Part shown: positions 1 through 4,938 of the stretch, one piece after another
How the letters are laid out: every line of letters begins with the position of its first letter
Numbering within the stretch: the stretch's first letter is position 1
Source of the DNA: Candidatus Fredericiella danica
GTDB lineage: Bacteria; Chloroflexota; Anaerolineae; Caldilineales; Caldilineaceae
Assembly: GCA_016713335.1 (NCBI GenBank)
Contig: JADJPH010000090.1
Coordinates: 1 to 5,256 of the forward strand
Length of the DNA stretch: 5,256 nt
Direction of reading: 5' to 3'
The notes under the pieces: model-generated
Told to the model about the DNA's origin: nothing
The model's input: only the letters and a program-made list of their open reading frames with translations
The model's database searches: none
Translations under genes and position numbers: made by a program

Positions 1-1
1 C

Positions 2-58
2 GGTGCTCAGGGCTTTTGGGAGTGGGCGCCCGCAGCCCCATATTTGGCTAAGCGATGA
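2..58 (+). CDS. Possible 3' end of an upstream gene, product unknown
   Basis: The window may open inside a gene whose last codons read GAQGFWEWAPAAPYLAKR before a TGA at 56-58. This frame was preferred because its residues look like an ordinary protein end and because a strong intrinsic terminator begins 11 bases after the stop. Another frame ends at TAA 49-51 and cannot be excluded. Too little is visible to name a family. The terminator supports some transcript arriving from the left, and that is inference. Confidence 0.35.
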   Translation, partial: GAQGFWEWAPAAPYLAKR

Positions 59-69
59 TCGATCGCAGA

Positions 70-110
70 CGCCGGCAGCAAAAGGTGATCGTTGCCGGCG
101 CAATTTTTTT
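70..110 (+). terminator. Rho-independent terminator of the upstream transcript
   Basis: CGCCGGCA (70-77) and TGCCGGCG (93-100) are exact reverse complements. The stem can extend inward by a G-U and a C-G pair to 70-79/91-100, leaving an 11-base A-rich loop. After CAA comes a run of seven T (104-110). A GC-rich stem followed by a T-run is the classic form of an intrinsic terminator on the + strand. It separates the upstream gene from the restriction-modification gene. Confidence 0.75.
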
Positions 111-112
111 CT

Positions 113-141
113 GCTTTGCCCGGTGGGGCGTGTGCTACACT
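113..141 (+). promoter_or_regulatory. Candidate extended -10 promoter for the restriction-modification gene
   Basis: TGCTACACT (133-141) resembles an extended -10 element: TG, one base, then TACACT at 136-141. With a 17-base spacer the -35 position would be GCTTTG (113-118), a weak match. Transcription would start near 148 and leave a leader of about 50 bases before the ATG at 199. The placement directly after a terminator and before the gene is sensible, but the call rests on a short motif. Confidence 0.35.
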
Positions 142-198
142 GTAGGTCCCAGCCTGCCATACAGCGTAACCACTTCCAGCCAAGAATGCGGTCTAGAC

Positions 199-1179
199 AT
201 GCCCAACACCATCACCCCCCAAGCCTTCGTCGACAAGTGGCGTGATACCGCGCTCAAAGAACGCGCCGCGGCCCAAGAGCATTTCATCGATCTTGCCGCC
301 TCGTCAACCACCCCACCCCTTGTTGAAGACGATCCCACCGGCGTCCGCTTTGCCTTTGGAGCCGGTGCCGACAAACAAGGTGGCGGCCAGGGCTGGGCCG
401 ACGTGTGGAAGCGCGGTTACTTCGCCTGGGAATACAAAGGCAAGCACGCCAACCTCGACAAAGCCTACCAACAGCTTCTGCTCTATCGCGAATCGCTCAC
501 CAACCCGCCGCTGCTGGTGGTCAGCGACCTTGACCGCATCATCATCCACACCAACTTCACCAACACCGTCAAGCGCACCATCACGCTCGCCTTGGCCGAC
601 CTACTCACCACCGAAGGGATGCGCCAACTGCGCGCCCTCTTCTACGATCCTGATTCGTTCCGCGCGCCCCAAACCACCGAGCAAGTCACCCGCGACGCCG
701 CCACCGAATTCGCCCGCCTTGCCGAGCATCTGCGCAAGTGGGGCCATGAGCCGGAACGGATCGCCCACTTCCTCATCCGCCTGCTCTTCTGCCTCTTTGC
801 CGAAGACATCGAGCTTCTGCCCAAAGGTCTCTTCACGCGCCTAATCGACCGCGGGCGGCAGCATCCCGACCACTTCAACCGCCAGTTGCGCCAGCTCTTC
901 GGCGAGCGGCCGTGGGCGACTTTTGGCGAACACGCCGTGCCACACTTCAACGGCGGCCTCTTCGACGACGACAGCATTGTAGAACTCGACCACGATGGCC
1001 TCATCATCCTGCACCACGTCGCCTCACTCGACTGGTCGAGCATCGAACCGAGCATCCTCGGCACCCTCTTCGAGCGCAGCCTTGACCCCGGCAAACGCTC
1101 CCAACTTGGCGCACTACACCAGCCGCGAAGACATCCTTGTTCTCGTCGAGCCGGTGCTGATGGCCCCGCTGCGCCGTGA
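199..1179 (+). CDS. N-terminal fragment: nuclease domain and helical spacer of the type IIL enzyme
   Basis: This is the longest unbroken piece of the gene, starting MPNTITPQAFVDKW. D68 in GWADVW lies ten residues before E78 in FAWEYKGK, with K80 two further on. That reproduces the D-x9-E-x-K catalytic arrangement of MmeI-type nucleases, which is a PD-(D/E)XK fold. VVSDLDRIIIHTNF (about residues 110-123) is the conserved strand region that follows. From about residue 155 the sequence is a helical linker, including FLIRLLFCLFAEDIELLP and FNGGLFDDD, both usual in this family. True sequence ends at LGA (about 1110). There a 2-base loss, apparently one CA unit from GCACAC, moves HYTSREDI into another frame, and the residues read after that point up to the TGA at 1177-1179 are frameshift products. 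Confidence 0.8.
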   Translation: MPNTITPQAFVDKWRDTALKERAAAQEHFIDLAASSTTPPLVEDDPTGVRFAFGAGADKQGGGQGWADVWKRGYFAWEYKGKHANLDKAYQQLLLYRESLTNPPLLVVSDLDRIIIHTNFTNTVKRTITLALADLLTTEGMRQLRALFYDPDSFRAPQTTEQVTRDAATEFARLAEHLRKWGHEPERIAHFLIRLLFCLFAEDIELLPKGLFTRLIDRGRQHPDHFNRQLRQLFGERPWATFGEHAVPHFNGGLFDDDSIVELDHDGLIILHHVASLDWSSIEPSILGTLFERSLDPGKRSQLGALHQPRRHPCSRRAGADGPAAP

Positions 1180-1541
1180 GTGGGAAACGTCAAACAGAGC
1201 GCGCAAGACCTGGCCGACAAACGCGACAAAGCCACTCGACGCCGGGCAGCGCAACGCGCAACCAAAACCTCCTGCGCTCACTGATCCCCAGCTTCTTTGA
1301 CAAGATTGCCGCCACCCGCGTCCTCGACCCCGCCTGTGGCAGTGGCAACTTCCTCTACGTCGCCTTGCGCCAATTGCTCGACCTCGAAAAGGAAGTCTCC
1401 CAATTCGCCAGCACCGTTGGCCTGCCGGGTCTGTTTCCGCAGAGCAGCCCCACCCAACTCTATGGCATCGAACTCAACGAGTACGCCCACGAATTAGCCC
1501 AGGCCACGGTGTGGATTCGGCTACATTCAATGGCTGCATGA
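1112..1541 (+). CDS. Fragment carrying the SAM-binding motif I of the methyltransferase
   Basis: Three frames are needed to read this stretch. HYTSREDILVLVEPVLMAPL continues in the frame starting at 1112. An A appears lost from GGGAAAACGTC near 1185, which restores VKQSAQDLADKRDKAT. A further 1-base loss between about 1230 and 1270 leads into NQNLLRSLIPSFFDKIAATR and RVLDPACGSGNFLYVALR. The DPACGSGNF loop is motif I, which binds S-adenosylmethionine. YGIELNEYAHELAQATVWI follows and contains the acidic strand of motif II. True sequence stops at WI (1517), where an extra C at 1518 breaks the frame; with it removed the reading is GYIQWLHENGYGVP. The stop near 1541 is therefore artificial in the corrected reading. 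Confidence 0.8.
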
Positions 1542-1987
1542 AAACGGCTATGGCGTACCCAGCGAACCTATCCTCAAGCGGCTAGACAATATCAAGCAGA
1601 TGGACGCTATCCTAGCCTTCGACGCCGAAGGTAGACCTTACGAACCTGGAGTGGCCCGCGGCTGAGGTGATCATGGGCAACCCCCCGTTCTTGGGAGGTG
1701 CAAGAGACTGCGCTCCGAACTTGGCGCGAGCTATGCTGGACGGTATCTACAATCTTTACAGCGCAGAGTCCCCCCATGAGGCCGACCTGGTTAGCTACTG
1801 GTTTGAACGCGCCCGATATGCAATCCAGAAGGGGTTGACCAGCCGAGCCGGTTTAATTGCAACACAATCAATCCGAGCCGGAGCAAATCGAGTGATCTTG
1901 GAGGGCATCAAGTCAACGGGCGATATATTCCTTGCTTGGAGTGACAGGCCTTGGCATTTGACGGTGCGGCGGTGCGCGTCTCGCTAG
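1519..1987 (+). CDS. Fragment carrying catalytic motif IV (NPPF) of the adenine methyltransferase
   Basis: From 1519 the frame reads GYIQWLHENGYGVPSEPILK and DNIKQMDAILAFDAEG. A 1-base shift between about 1625 and 1649 leads into EWPAAEVIMGNPPFLGG; an extra G at 1648-1649 is the simplest explanation. NPPF (1679-1690) is the catalytic motif of N6-adenine methyltransferases. EADLVSYWFERA and RAGLIATQSIRAGANR are family core segments, and GDIFLAWSDRPW closes the fragment. A G missing from TTGGGCATTTG at 1953-1954 then moves the true sequence (AFDGAAVRVSLVGFD) to the next frame. From NPPF onward C-ending codons become scarce compared with the 5' part of the gene. Confidence 0.8.
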
Positions 1988-2310
1988 TGGGGTTTGATAG
2001 TGGAATTGAGCATCCGAAGATGCTTGATGGTGCTGAAGTTCAAGAGATTTTCGCCAATCTTTCGGGCAGCGTCGATACAACCCTTGCCAAAAGGCTGCAA
2101 GAGAATGTGGGATTATGCTTTATGGGGGATACCAAGCAAGGCCCCTTTGAAATCGACAACGCTTTGGCTAAGAAGATGCTCTCTCTCCAGGGAAACCCAA
2201 ATGGCCGACCGAATAGTGAAGTGGTGCGACCCTCGGCGCAATGGGCTGGATATTACCAGGCGCGCTTCGCGACATGTGGATCATCGACTTTGGGCGGATA
2301 TGCCTCTTGA
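1954..2310 (+). CDS. Fragment: start of the target-recognition region
   Basis: This frame continues the methyltransferase core as AFDGAAVRVSLVGFDSG and runs to GNPNGRPNSEVVRP (about 2230), all recognisable from MmeI-like enzymes. The ATG-less opening at TTG 1951 is not a real start but the product of the upstream indel. True sequence leaves this frame near 2239, where an extra C is the simplest explanation, and passes through two other frames. NGLDITRRA is read from 2240 and RDMWIIDFG from 2268, after an extra T at 2266-2267. ADMPLEEAAGYEAPFEY is then read from 2294, after a G lost from GGGG. The stop at 2308-2310 therefore lies outside the corrected coding frame. Confidence 0.75.
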   Translation, partial: AFDGAAVRVSLVGFDSGIEHPKMLDGAEVQEIFANLSGSVDTTLAKRLQENVGLCFMGDTKQGPFEIDNALAKKMLSLQGNPNGRPNSEVVRPSAQWAGYYQARFATCGSSTLGGYAS

Positions 2311-2803
2311 GGAGGCGGCAGGATACGAAGCTCCGTTTGAGTATATTGTGAACCACGTAAAGCCATTCCGAGAGGAAAATCAAAAGGATTGGTATAGGAA
2401 GGAATGGTGGTTGCACTATGCGCCGCGGGGAGACATGAGGGACGCGGTTGCGGGTATATCGCGGTATATCGTGACTCCGCGAGTTGCGCGCCATAGAGTC
2501 TTTGTTTGGCTGTCCCCTGAAACGATCCCTGATAGTAGGCTATTATTTGTATTTACGCGGGATGATGACTACTTTGGCGTGCTAAGCACTCTCGCACCCA
2601 TGAGGTGTGGTCGTTGGCTACTTCGTCACGTCACGGAGTGGGAAATGATCCCACCTATAACAATAGCACCTGCTTTGAGAACTTTCCCTTCCCGTGGCCT
2701 CCAGGCCAAGAGCCTGTGGAAGACCCACGGGTTCAAGCTATCGCCCAGGCCGCTAAAGACCTATACGAGAAGCGCGAAGCCTGGCTCAACCCGCCCGGCC
2801 TGA
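2294..2803 (+). CDS. Fragment: target-recognition domain core
   Basis: Reads ADMPLEEAAGYEAPFEY, then HVKPFREENQKDWYRKEWW, then SRYIVTPRVARHRVFVWL and FTRDDDYFGVL. These match the target-recognition region of MmeI-like enzymes, where a few residues set which base pairs are contacted and therefore both cutting and methylation specificity. True sequence ends at about 2586, where one base is missing after GTGCTAAG. HSRTHEVWSLATSSRHGVGN resumes in the frame starting at 2587. The remaining reading up to 2803 is out of frame. Codons here often end in A, G or T, unlike the C-ending habit of both ends of the gene, suggesting this module has a different origin. Confidence 0.75.
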   Translation, partial: ADMPLEEAAGYEAPFEYIVNHVKPFREENQKDWYRKEWWLHYAPRGDMRDAVAGISRYIVTPRVARHRVFVWLSPETIPDSRLLFVFTRDDDYFGVLSTLAPMRCGRWLLRHVTEWEMIPPITIAPALRTFPSRGLQAKSLWKTHGFKLSPRPLKTYTRSAKPGSTRPA

Positions 2804-2988
2804 GCGAAGCCGAACTCAAAAAGCGCACCCTCACCAACCTCTACAACCAGCGTCCCACCTGGCTCGACCTGGCTCATAAGAAACTCGACGCTGCCGTGGC
2901 TGCCGCCTATGGCTGGCCCGCCGACCTCGCCGACGAAGAAATCTTAGCGCGGCTGCTGGCACTCAATTTAGAGCGTGCTGCCAAGTAA
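2587..2988 (+). CDS. C-terminal fragment of the type IIL enzyme
   Basis: HSRTHEVWSLATSSRHGVGN leads to the family's landmark FENFPFPWPPG, which closes the target-recognition region. A helical tail follows: VQAIAQAAKDLYEKREAWLN, LTNLYNQRPTWLDLAHKKLD and AAYGWPADLADEEILARLLA, ending LNLERAAK before TAA 2986-2988. Such tails are standard in MmeI-like proteins, so the gene reaches its natural end. Codon use returns to mainly C-ending codons from about 2690. A GTG at 2605 could be taken as a start, but it lies inside the conserved HEVWSL segment and is not a true initiation site. Confidence 0.8.
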   Translation, partial: HSRTHEVWSLATSSRHGVGNDPTYNNSTCFENFPFPWPPGQEPVEDPRVQAIAQAAKDLYEKREAWLNPPGLSEAELKKRTLTNLYNQRPTWLDLAHKKLDAAVAAAYGWPADLADEEILARLLALNLERAAK

Positions 2989-3005
2989 CCTTCCCGCCAC
3001 TGAAT

Positions 3006-3044
3006 GCTAAGGGCCGCGGATCCGTCCCGCGGCCCCAACTTAGC
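3006..3044. terminator. Large GC-rich hairpin between convergent genes, possible bidirectional terminator
   Basis: GGGCCGCGG (3011-3019) pairs exactly with CCGCGGCCC (3027-3035) around a 7-base loop. Outside it, GCTAA (3006-3010) pairs with TTAGC (3040-3044) across a 4-base bulge, CAAC. The stop codon of the minus-strand gene (3042-3040) sits in the outer arm. The hairpin begins 18 bases after the + strand stop. There is no T-run on either side, so it is not a textbook intrinsic terminator. Its position between two gene ends still suggests termination or transcript 3'-end protection. Confidence 0.5.
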
Positions 3045-3372
3045 CTTGCCTGTTTTGCCGTACTTGCAACAACATTATGCTATGCATGACCAGCTCCATG
3101 CGGTCACAGCGCGCTCTCGCTTTCCACCGCGATTGGATTGTCGACTCATTTGCCGCGCGCAATTCTGCCGTCTGTACTTCTTTGGCGATGCGACGGATTT
3201 CGTCGCGCAGATGCTCCAGAATCGCCGTCAGGTTTTCGTTGGCCGTGCCACCTGCGGGGATGCCCAGCCGCCGTGCATAACGCCGCAACGCCTCCGCTAC
3301 CTGTGCGTCCGTGGCGTTGAACGTAATTATCCCCGTTGCGCCGCCGACGCGCAATCTCAAATCGCTCGCCAT
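3040..3372 (-). CDS. Small protein of the tail cassette, function unknown (110 aa)
   Basis: Starts MASDLRLRVGGATGIITFNA and ends at TAA 3042-3040. The first 25 residues look beta-like. From ATDAQVAEALRRYARRLGIP onward the protein is helical and charged, and LTAILEHLRDEIRRIAKEVQ could form a coiled coil. No membrane segment is seen. The ATG follows the previous gene's TAG by nine bases, with a purine-rich GGGGG five bases upstream as ribosome binding site, so it is very likely co-transcribed. I do not recognise a named family. Its position behind a tail fibre suggests a structural or assembly role, which is inference. The last 30 residues (after ANESTIQS) look less natural, and an unseen indel may have altered the C-terminus. 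Confidence 0.7.
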   Translation of the reverse strand: MASDLRLRVGGATGIITFNATDAQVAEALRRYARRLGIPAGGTANENLTAILEHLRDEIRRIAKEVQTAELRAANESTIQSRWKARARCDRMELVMHSIMLLQVRQNRQG

Positions 3373-3381
3373 TGTTGCCCC

Positions 3382-3627
3382 CTACATCCAACAAAACATT
3401 AAGGCAATCGCCAATGTGCCGCTCCCTGACTGGCGAATCGCTGTCAGCGCGCCGCCCGCGCTCAATGCCAGCCGCAACGTATTACCGCCAATTACCGTGT
3501 CCAGGGTGTCCCCCCTGCCGACAATGCCCGTTTTGGTGACAAACAGAAAACCTCCATTGCCGTCGTGAATATGCAGTGGCCCCGCAACCGCCTGACCGCT
3601 TGCCAACATCCCAAATGATTGTGCCAT
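3382..3627 (-). CDS. Small phage-structural-like protein, function unknown (81 aa)
   Basis: The product begins MAQSFGMLASGQAVAGPLHI and is rich in Gly, Thr, Val and Leu, with alternating hydrophobic stretches such as GFLFVTKTGIVGRGDTLDTV, so it is probably all beta. No signal peptide, cysteine pair or catalytic motif is visible. ATG 3627 was chosen over an in-frame ATG at 3648 because GGGGAG lies six bases upstream of it, and because it starts just two bases after the fibre gene's TAA (3632-3630). That spacing indicates translational coupling. The stop TAG is at 3384-3382. It lies between the fibre and another small gene, so a small capsid or tail-accessory role is plausible but unproven. Confidence 0.7.
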   Translation of the reverse strand: MAQSFGMLASGQAVAGPLHIHDGNGGFLFVTKTGIVGRGDTLDTVIGGNTLRLALSAGGALTAIRQSGSGTLAIALMFCWM

Positions 3628-3629
3628 CG

Positions 3630-3896
3630 TTAGCTCCCCACCGGCCATACCCGCGCTGTGACGTGCCAGGTTACATTGTTATTGGTCGCACCTGTGACAC
3701 GGATGCGAACATCGGCCCCCGATACATCCATCGTAGCCGTATACGTATTGTCGGAATCCCCAGATGCTCTGAGCAGACCGATTAGCGTGGTTGTGCCAGC
3801 TACATTTTTATACGTACCCTTTAGTTCCCAACATCCCATTTCGGCTGGTACCCGCCGATCCACCTGTCCGTCGGCACTCAACAATCGCATGGACAA
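3630..3896 (-). CDS. Tail-fibre fragment, C-terminal beta domain
   Basis: True sequence in this frame begins at about 3845 with AEMGCWELKGTYKNVAGTTT, then LIGLLRASGDSDNTYTATMD, and ends VSGADVRIRVTGATNNNVTW, HVTARVWPVGS, TAA at 3632-3630. The ATG at 3896 is upstream of the frame change (surplus A at 3846) and is not a start. The RVTGAxNNxVTWHxxxRxWPV ending is a recurrent C-terminal domain of phage fibres. It probably forms the tip or a trimerisation cap. The next gene starts two bases after this stop. Confidence 0.75.
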   Translation of the reverse strand: MSMRLLSADGQVDRRVPAEMGCWELKGTYKNVAGTTTLIGLLRASGDSDNTYTATMDVSGADVRIRVTGATNNNVTWHVTARVWPVGS

Positions 3897-4338
3897 CGTA
3901 AGTGGTCGAAGCGGGTACTGTAAATGCTGCTAAAGTCGTCACCGTCGCGTTGGTGGTAGCAACACGACTGGATCACGCTCGCGCGGGTCGTCACCGGTGG
4001 CGGTCGATCCGCCGCTGCACCATTGCTAAGCGTGCCTTCCTTGACGTGCAGTCGCTATCAGCGTGGTGACACCGACGCCAAAATTGCCGTTGGTGTCAAA
4101 ACGCCCCCTTGTCGGTTGCGTTGGTGAAAAAAGCCAAATCGTGATTACTGCCTGTGCCAAAGACGCCAAACGCCGCGCCTGCAATCAACTGACACTTCAC
4201 CCCGGAATCGCCGCGATAGGCTTGGATGCGAACAGACGCAGCCGCGCGATAGGCTTCAATGGCCTCGTCAGGGTTGGTGCGTCCGCTACCAAAGCGGTCA
4301 TTGAGCTGATCATAGGCAGAGTTTGCCCCAAACTGGAT
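3846..4338 (-). CDS. Tail-fibre fragment, heavily frameshifted head-proximal part of the C-terminal region
   Basis: No single frame is open here, but stepwise correction gives a continuous fibre sequence. LIQFGANSAYDQLNDRFGSG leads to GVFGTGSNHDLAFFTNATDK and GAF. After one surplus T (4098-4101), DTNGNFGVGVTT follows. Two missing C (at 4060-4061 and 4053-4054) restore PDSRLHVKEGTLSNGAAADR. After a surplus base at 3964, VATTNATVTTLAAFTVPAST and the RRTGGSAGT motif follow. GVGTT followed by SRLHV is a well-known fibre pattern. Five of the gene's indels lie in this stretch, the densest cluster in the minus-strand gene. Confidence 0.6.
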
Positions 4339-4724
4339 AAGCCCTCTTTAGTCGCATGAGCAGTGCTATGCAGAATCAGGTTCTCGCCGGCAGCAGTGCC
4401 GCCGTTAAGCGTCTGCCCGCCGCTGCGTCCCGCCAGCAGGGCATACAACGCTTGCGCTTCGATCAACGCCACCAGTTGCGCCATCGTCAAATCTTCGGGG
4501 TTGCCTGTCCCTGATGTAGTGCGCCCCTTGACCGTGGCGTTTGCCATGTTGGCTAACTTGGCATTGCTCACGGCATCGTTGGCAAGAGACGAGGTGTTGA
4601 TGTTGGTCAGTGTGTTGGCTGAGGCGTCAATACTCTTGTTGGTTAGCGTGGCGACTACACTGTCGTAATAGCTTTTGATAGCGTCACGAAGATTGTTGAA
4701 GGAAATCCAGCGTAGTGCGTTGTT
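4197..4724 (-). CDS. Tail-fibre fragment, stalk repeats and following domain
   Basis: Read from 4724, this segment gives NNALRWISFNNLRDAIKSYY and the repetitive TLTNKSIDASANTLTNINTS. VSNAKLANMANATVKGRTTS and GTGNPEDLTMAQLVALIEAQ follow. These Asn/Thr/Ala-rich stretches are standard for trimeric phage fibre shafts. A base is missing at 4338-4339 (TTAATCC became TTATCC on the coding strand). Restoring it gives KEGLIQFGANSAYDQLNDRF and SGRTNPDEAIEAYRAAASVR. The continuation in the original frame to 4197 is therefore a frameshift product. Confidence 0.7.
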   Translation of the reverse strand, partial: NNALRWISFNNLRDAIKSYYDSVVATLTNKSIDASANTLTNINTSSLANDAVSNAKLANMANATVKGRTTSGTGNPEDLTMAQLVALIEAQALYALLAGRSGGQTLNGGTAAGENLILHSTAHATKEGLSSLGQTLPMISSMTALVADAPTLTRPLKPIARLRLFASKPIAAIPG

Positions 4725-4938
4725 TCAAGGTTAGAGCGAATCGCTCTGTTCCGCCAGGCGTAGTCAATTCGGTAGCGGCGTCAATTGCCGTCTGCACTCC
4801 CGCATCAAAATCCACCCAATCATTGAGCAGAGCACCGCCATCCGCCTTGGGGATGGCACCGGCCGCAGGCGTCGCCGTCGCCACTTCATCACTGCCGCCG
4901 TCCTGGTGGCTGGCCGCGATCCGGCACCATCGTGGCAT
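4684..4938 (-). CDS. Tail-fibre fragment, spacer region
   Basis: From 4920 the frame gives IAASHQDGGSDEVATATPAA, then GAIPKADGGALLNDWVDFDA and a helical turn ending TTPGGTERFALTL. The ATG at 4938 is out of frame with the upstream fibre sequence and is not a start. One extra T in the run at 4723-4725 (an A on the coding strand) shifts the frame. Removing it gives LNNALRWISFNNLRDAIKSY, a segment repeatedly seen in fibre proteins just before the stalk repeats. The residues after LTLKQ in this frame are therefore not real. Confidence 0.65.
   Translation of the reverse strand: MPRWCRIAASHQDGGSDEVATATPAAGAIPKADGGALLNDWVDFDAGVQTAIDAATELTTPGGTERFALTLKQRTTLDFLQQSS

Larger units (their letters stand above)
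199..2988 (+). pseudogene. MmeI-like type IIL restriction-modification enzyme (nuclease + adenine methyltransferase), frameshifted
   Basis: This is one gene of about 929 codons. The family fuses an endonuclease and an N6-adenine methyltransferase, with one target-recognition domain serving both, so a separate methylase or specificity subunit is not needed. Domains in order: nuclease with D68, E78 and K80; helical spacer ending in LGxHYTSREDI (about 1105-1135); SAM motif I DPACGSGNF (1326-1352); motif IV NPPF (1679-1690); target recognition (about 1950-2660); conserved tail beginning FENFPFPWPPG (about 2674). ATG 199 was chosen because upstream in-frame codons run into the terminator; no clear Shine-Dalgarno precedes it. 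Frame changes occur near 1111, 1185, 1230-1270, 1518, 1625-1649, 1954, 2239, 2266, 2293 and 2586. Each is fixed by a 1-2 base change, after which family sequence continues without stops. The length is normal for the family, so nothing large is missing. Decay or sequencing error are both possible. Confidence 0.88.

Noticed and set aside
242..844. 200-codon + strand frame rich in Pro, Ser and Thr
   Set aside because: It overlaps the nuclease domain in another frame and has the low-complexity composition of an out-of-frame GC-rich reading.
642..1265. 207-codon open frame on the minus strand
   Set aside because: It lies antisense to strongly conserved nuclease-spacer and methyltransferase sequence and is rich in Arg and Ser, as expected from the complement of GC-rich coding DNA. 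No family motif is visible.
1951..2310. Independent gene starting at TTG 1951
   Set aside because: The apparent start lies within the continuous methyltransferase sequence WSDRPW-AFDGAAVRVS. The frame opens only because one G is missing at 1953-1954.
1105..2590. Phase variation or programmed frameshifting as the reason for the many frame changes
   Set aside because: There are too many junctions, of both signs, at short tracts of two to four bases, with no long homopolymers, tandem repeats or slippery-site-plus-hairpin arrangement. Phase-variable genes usually have one long repeat tract.
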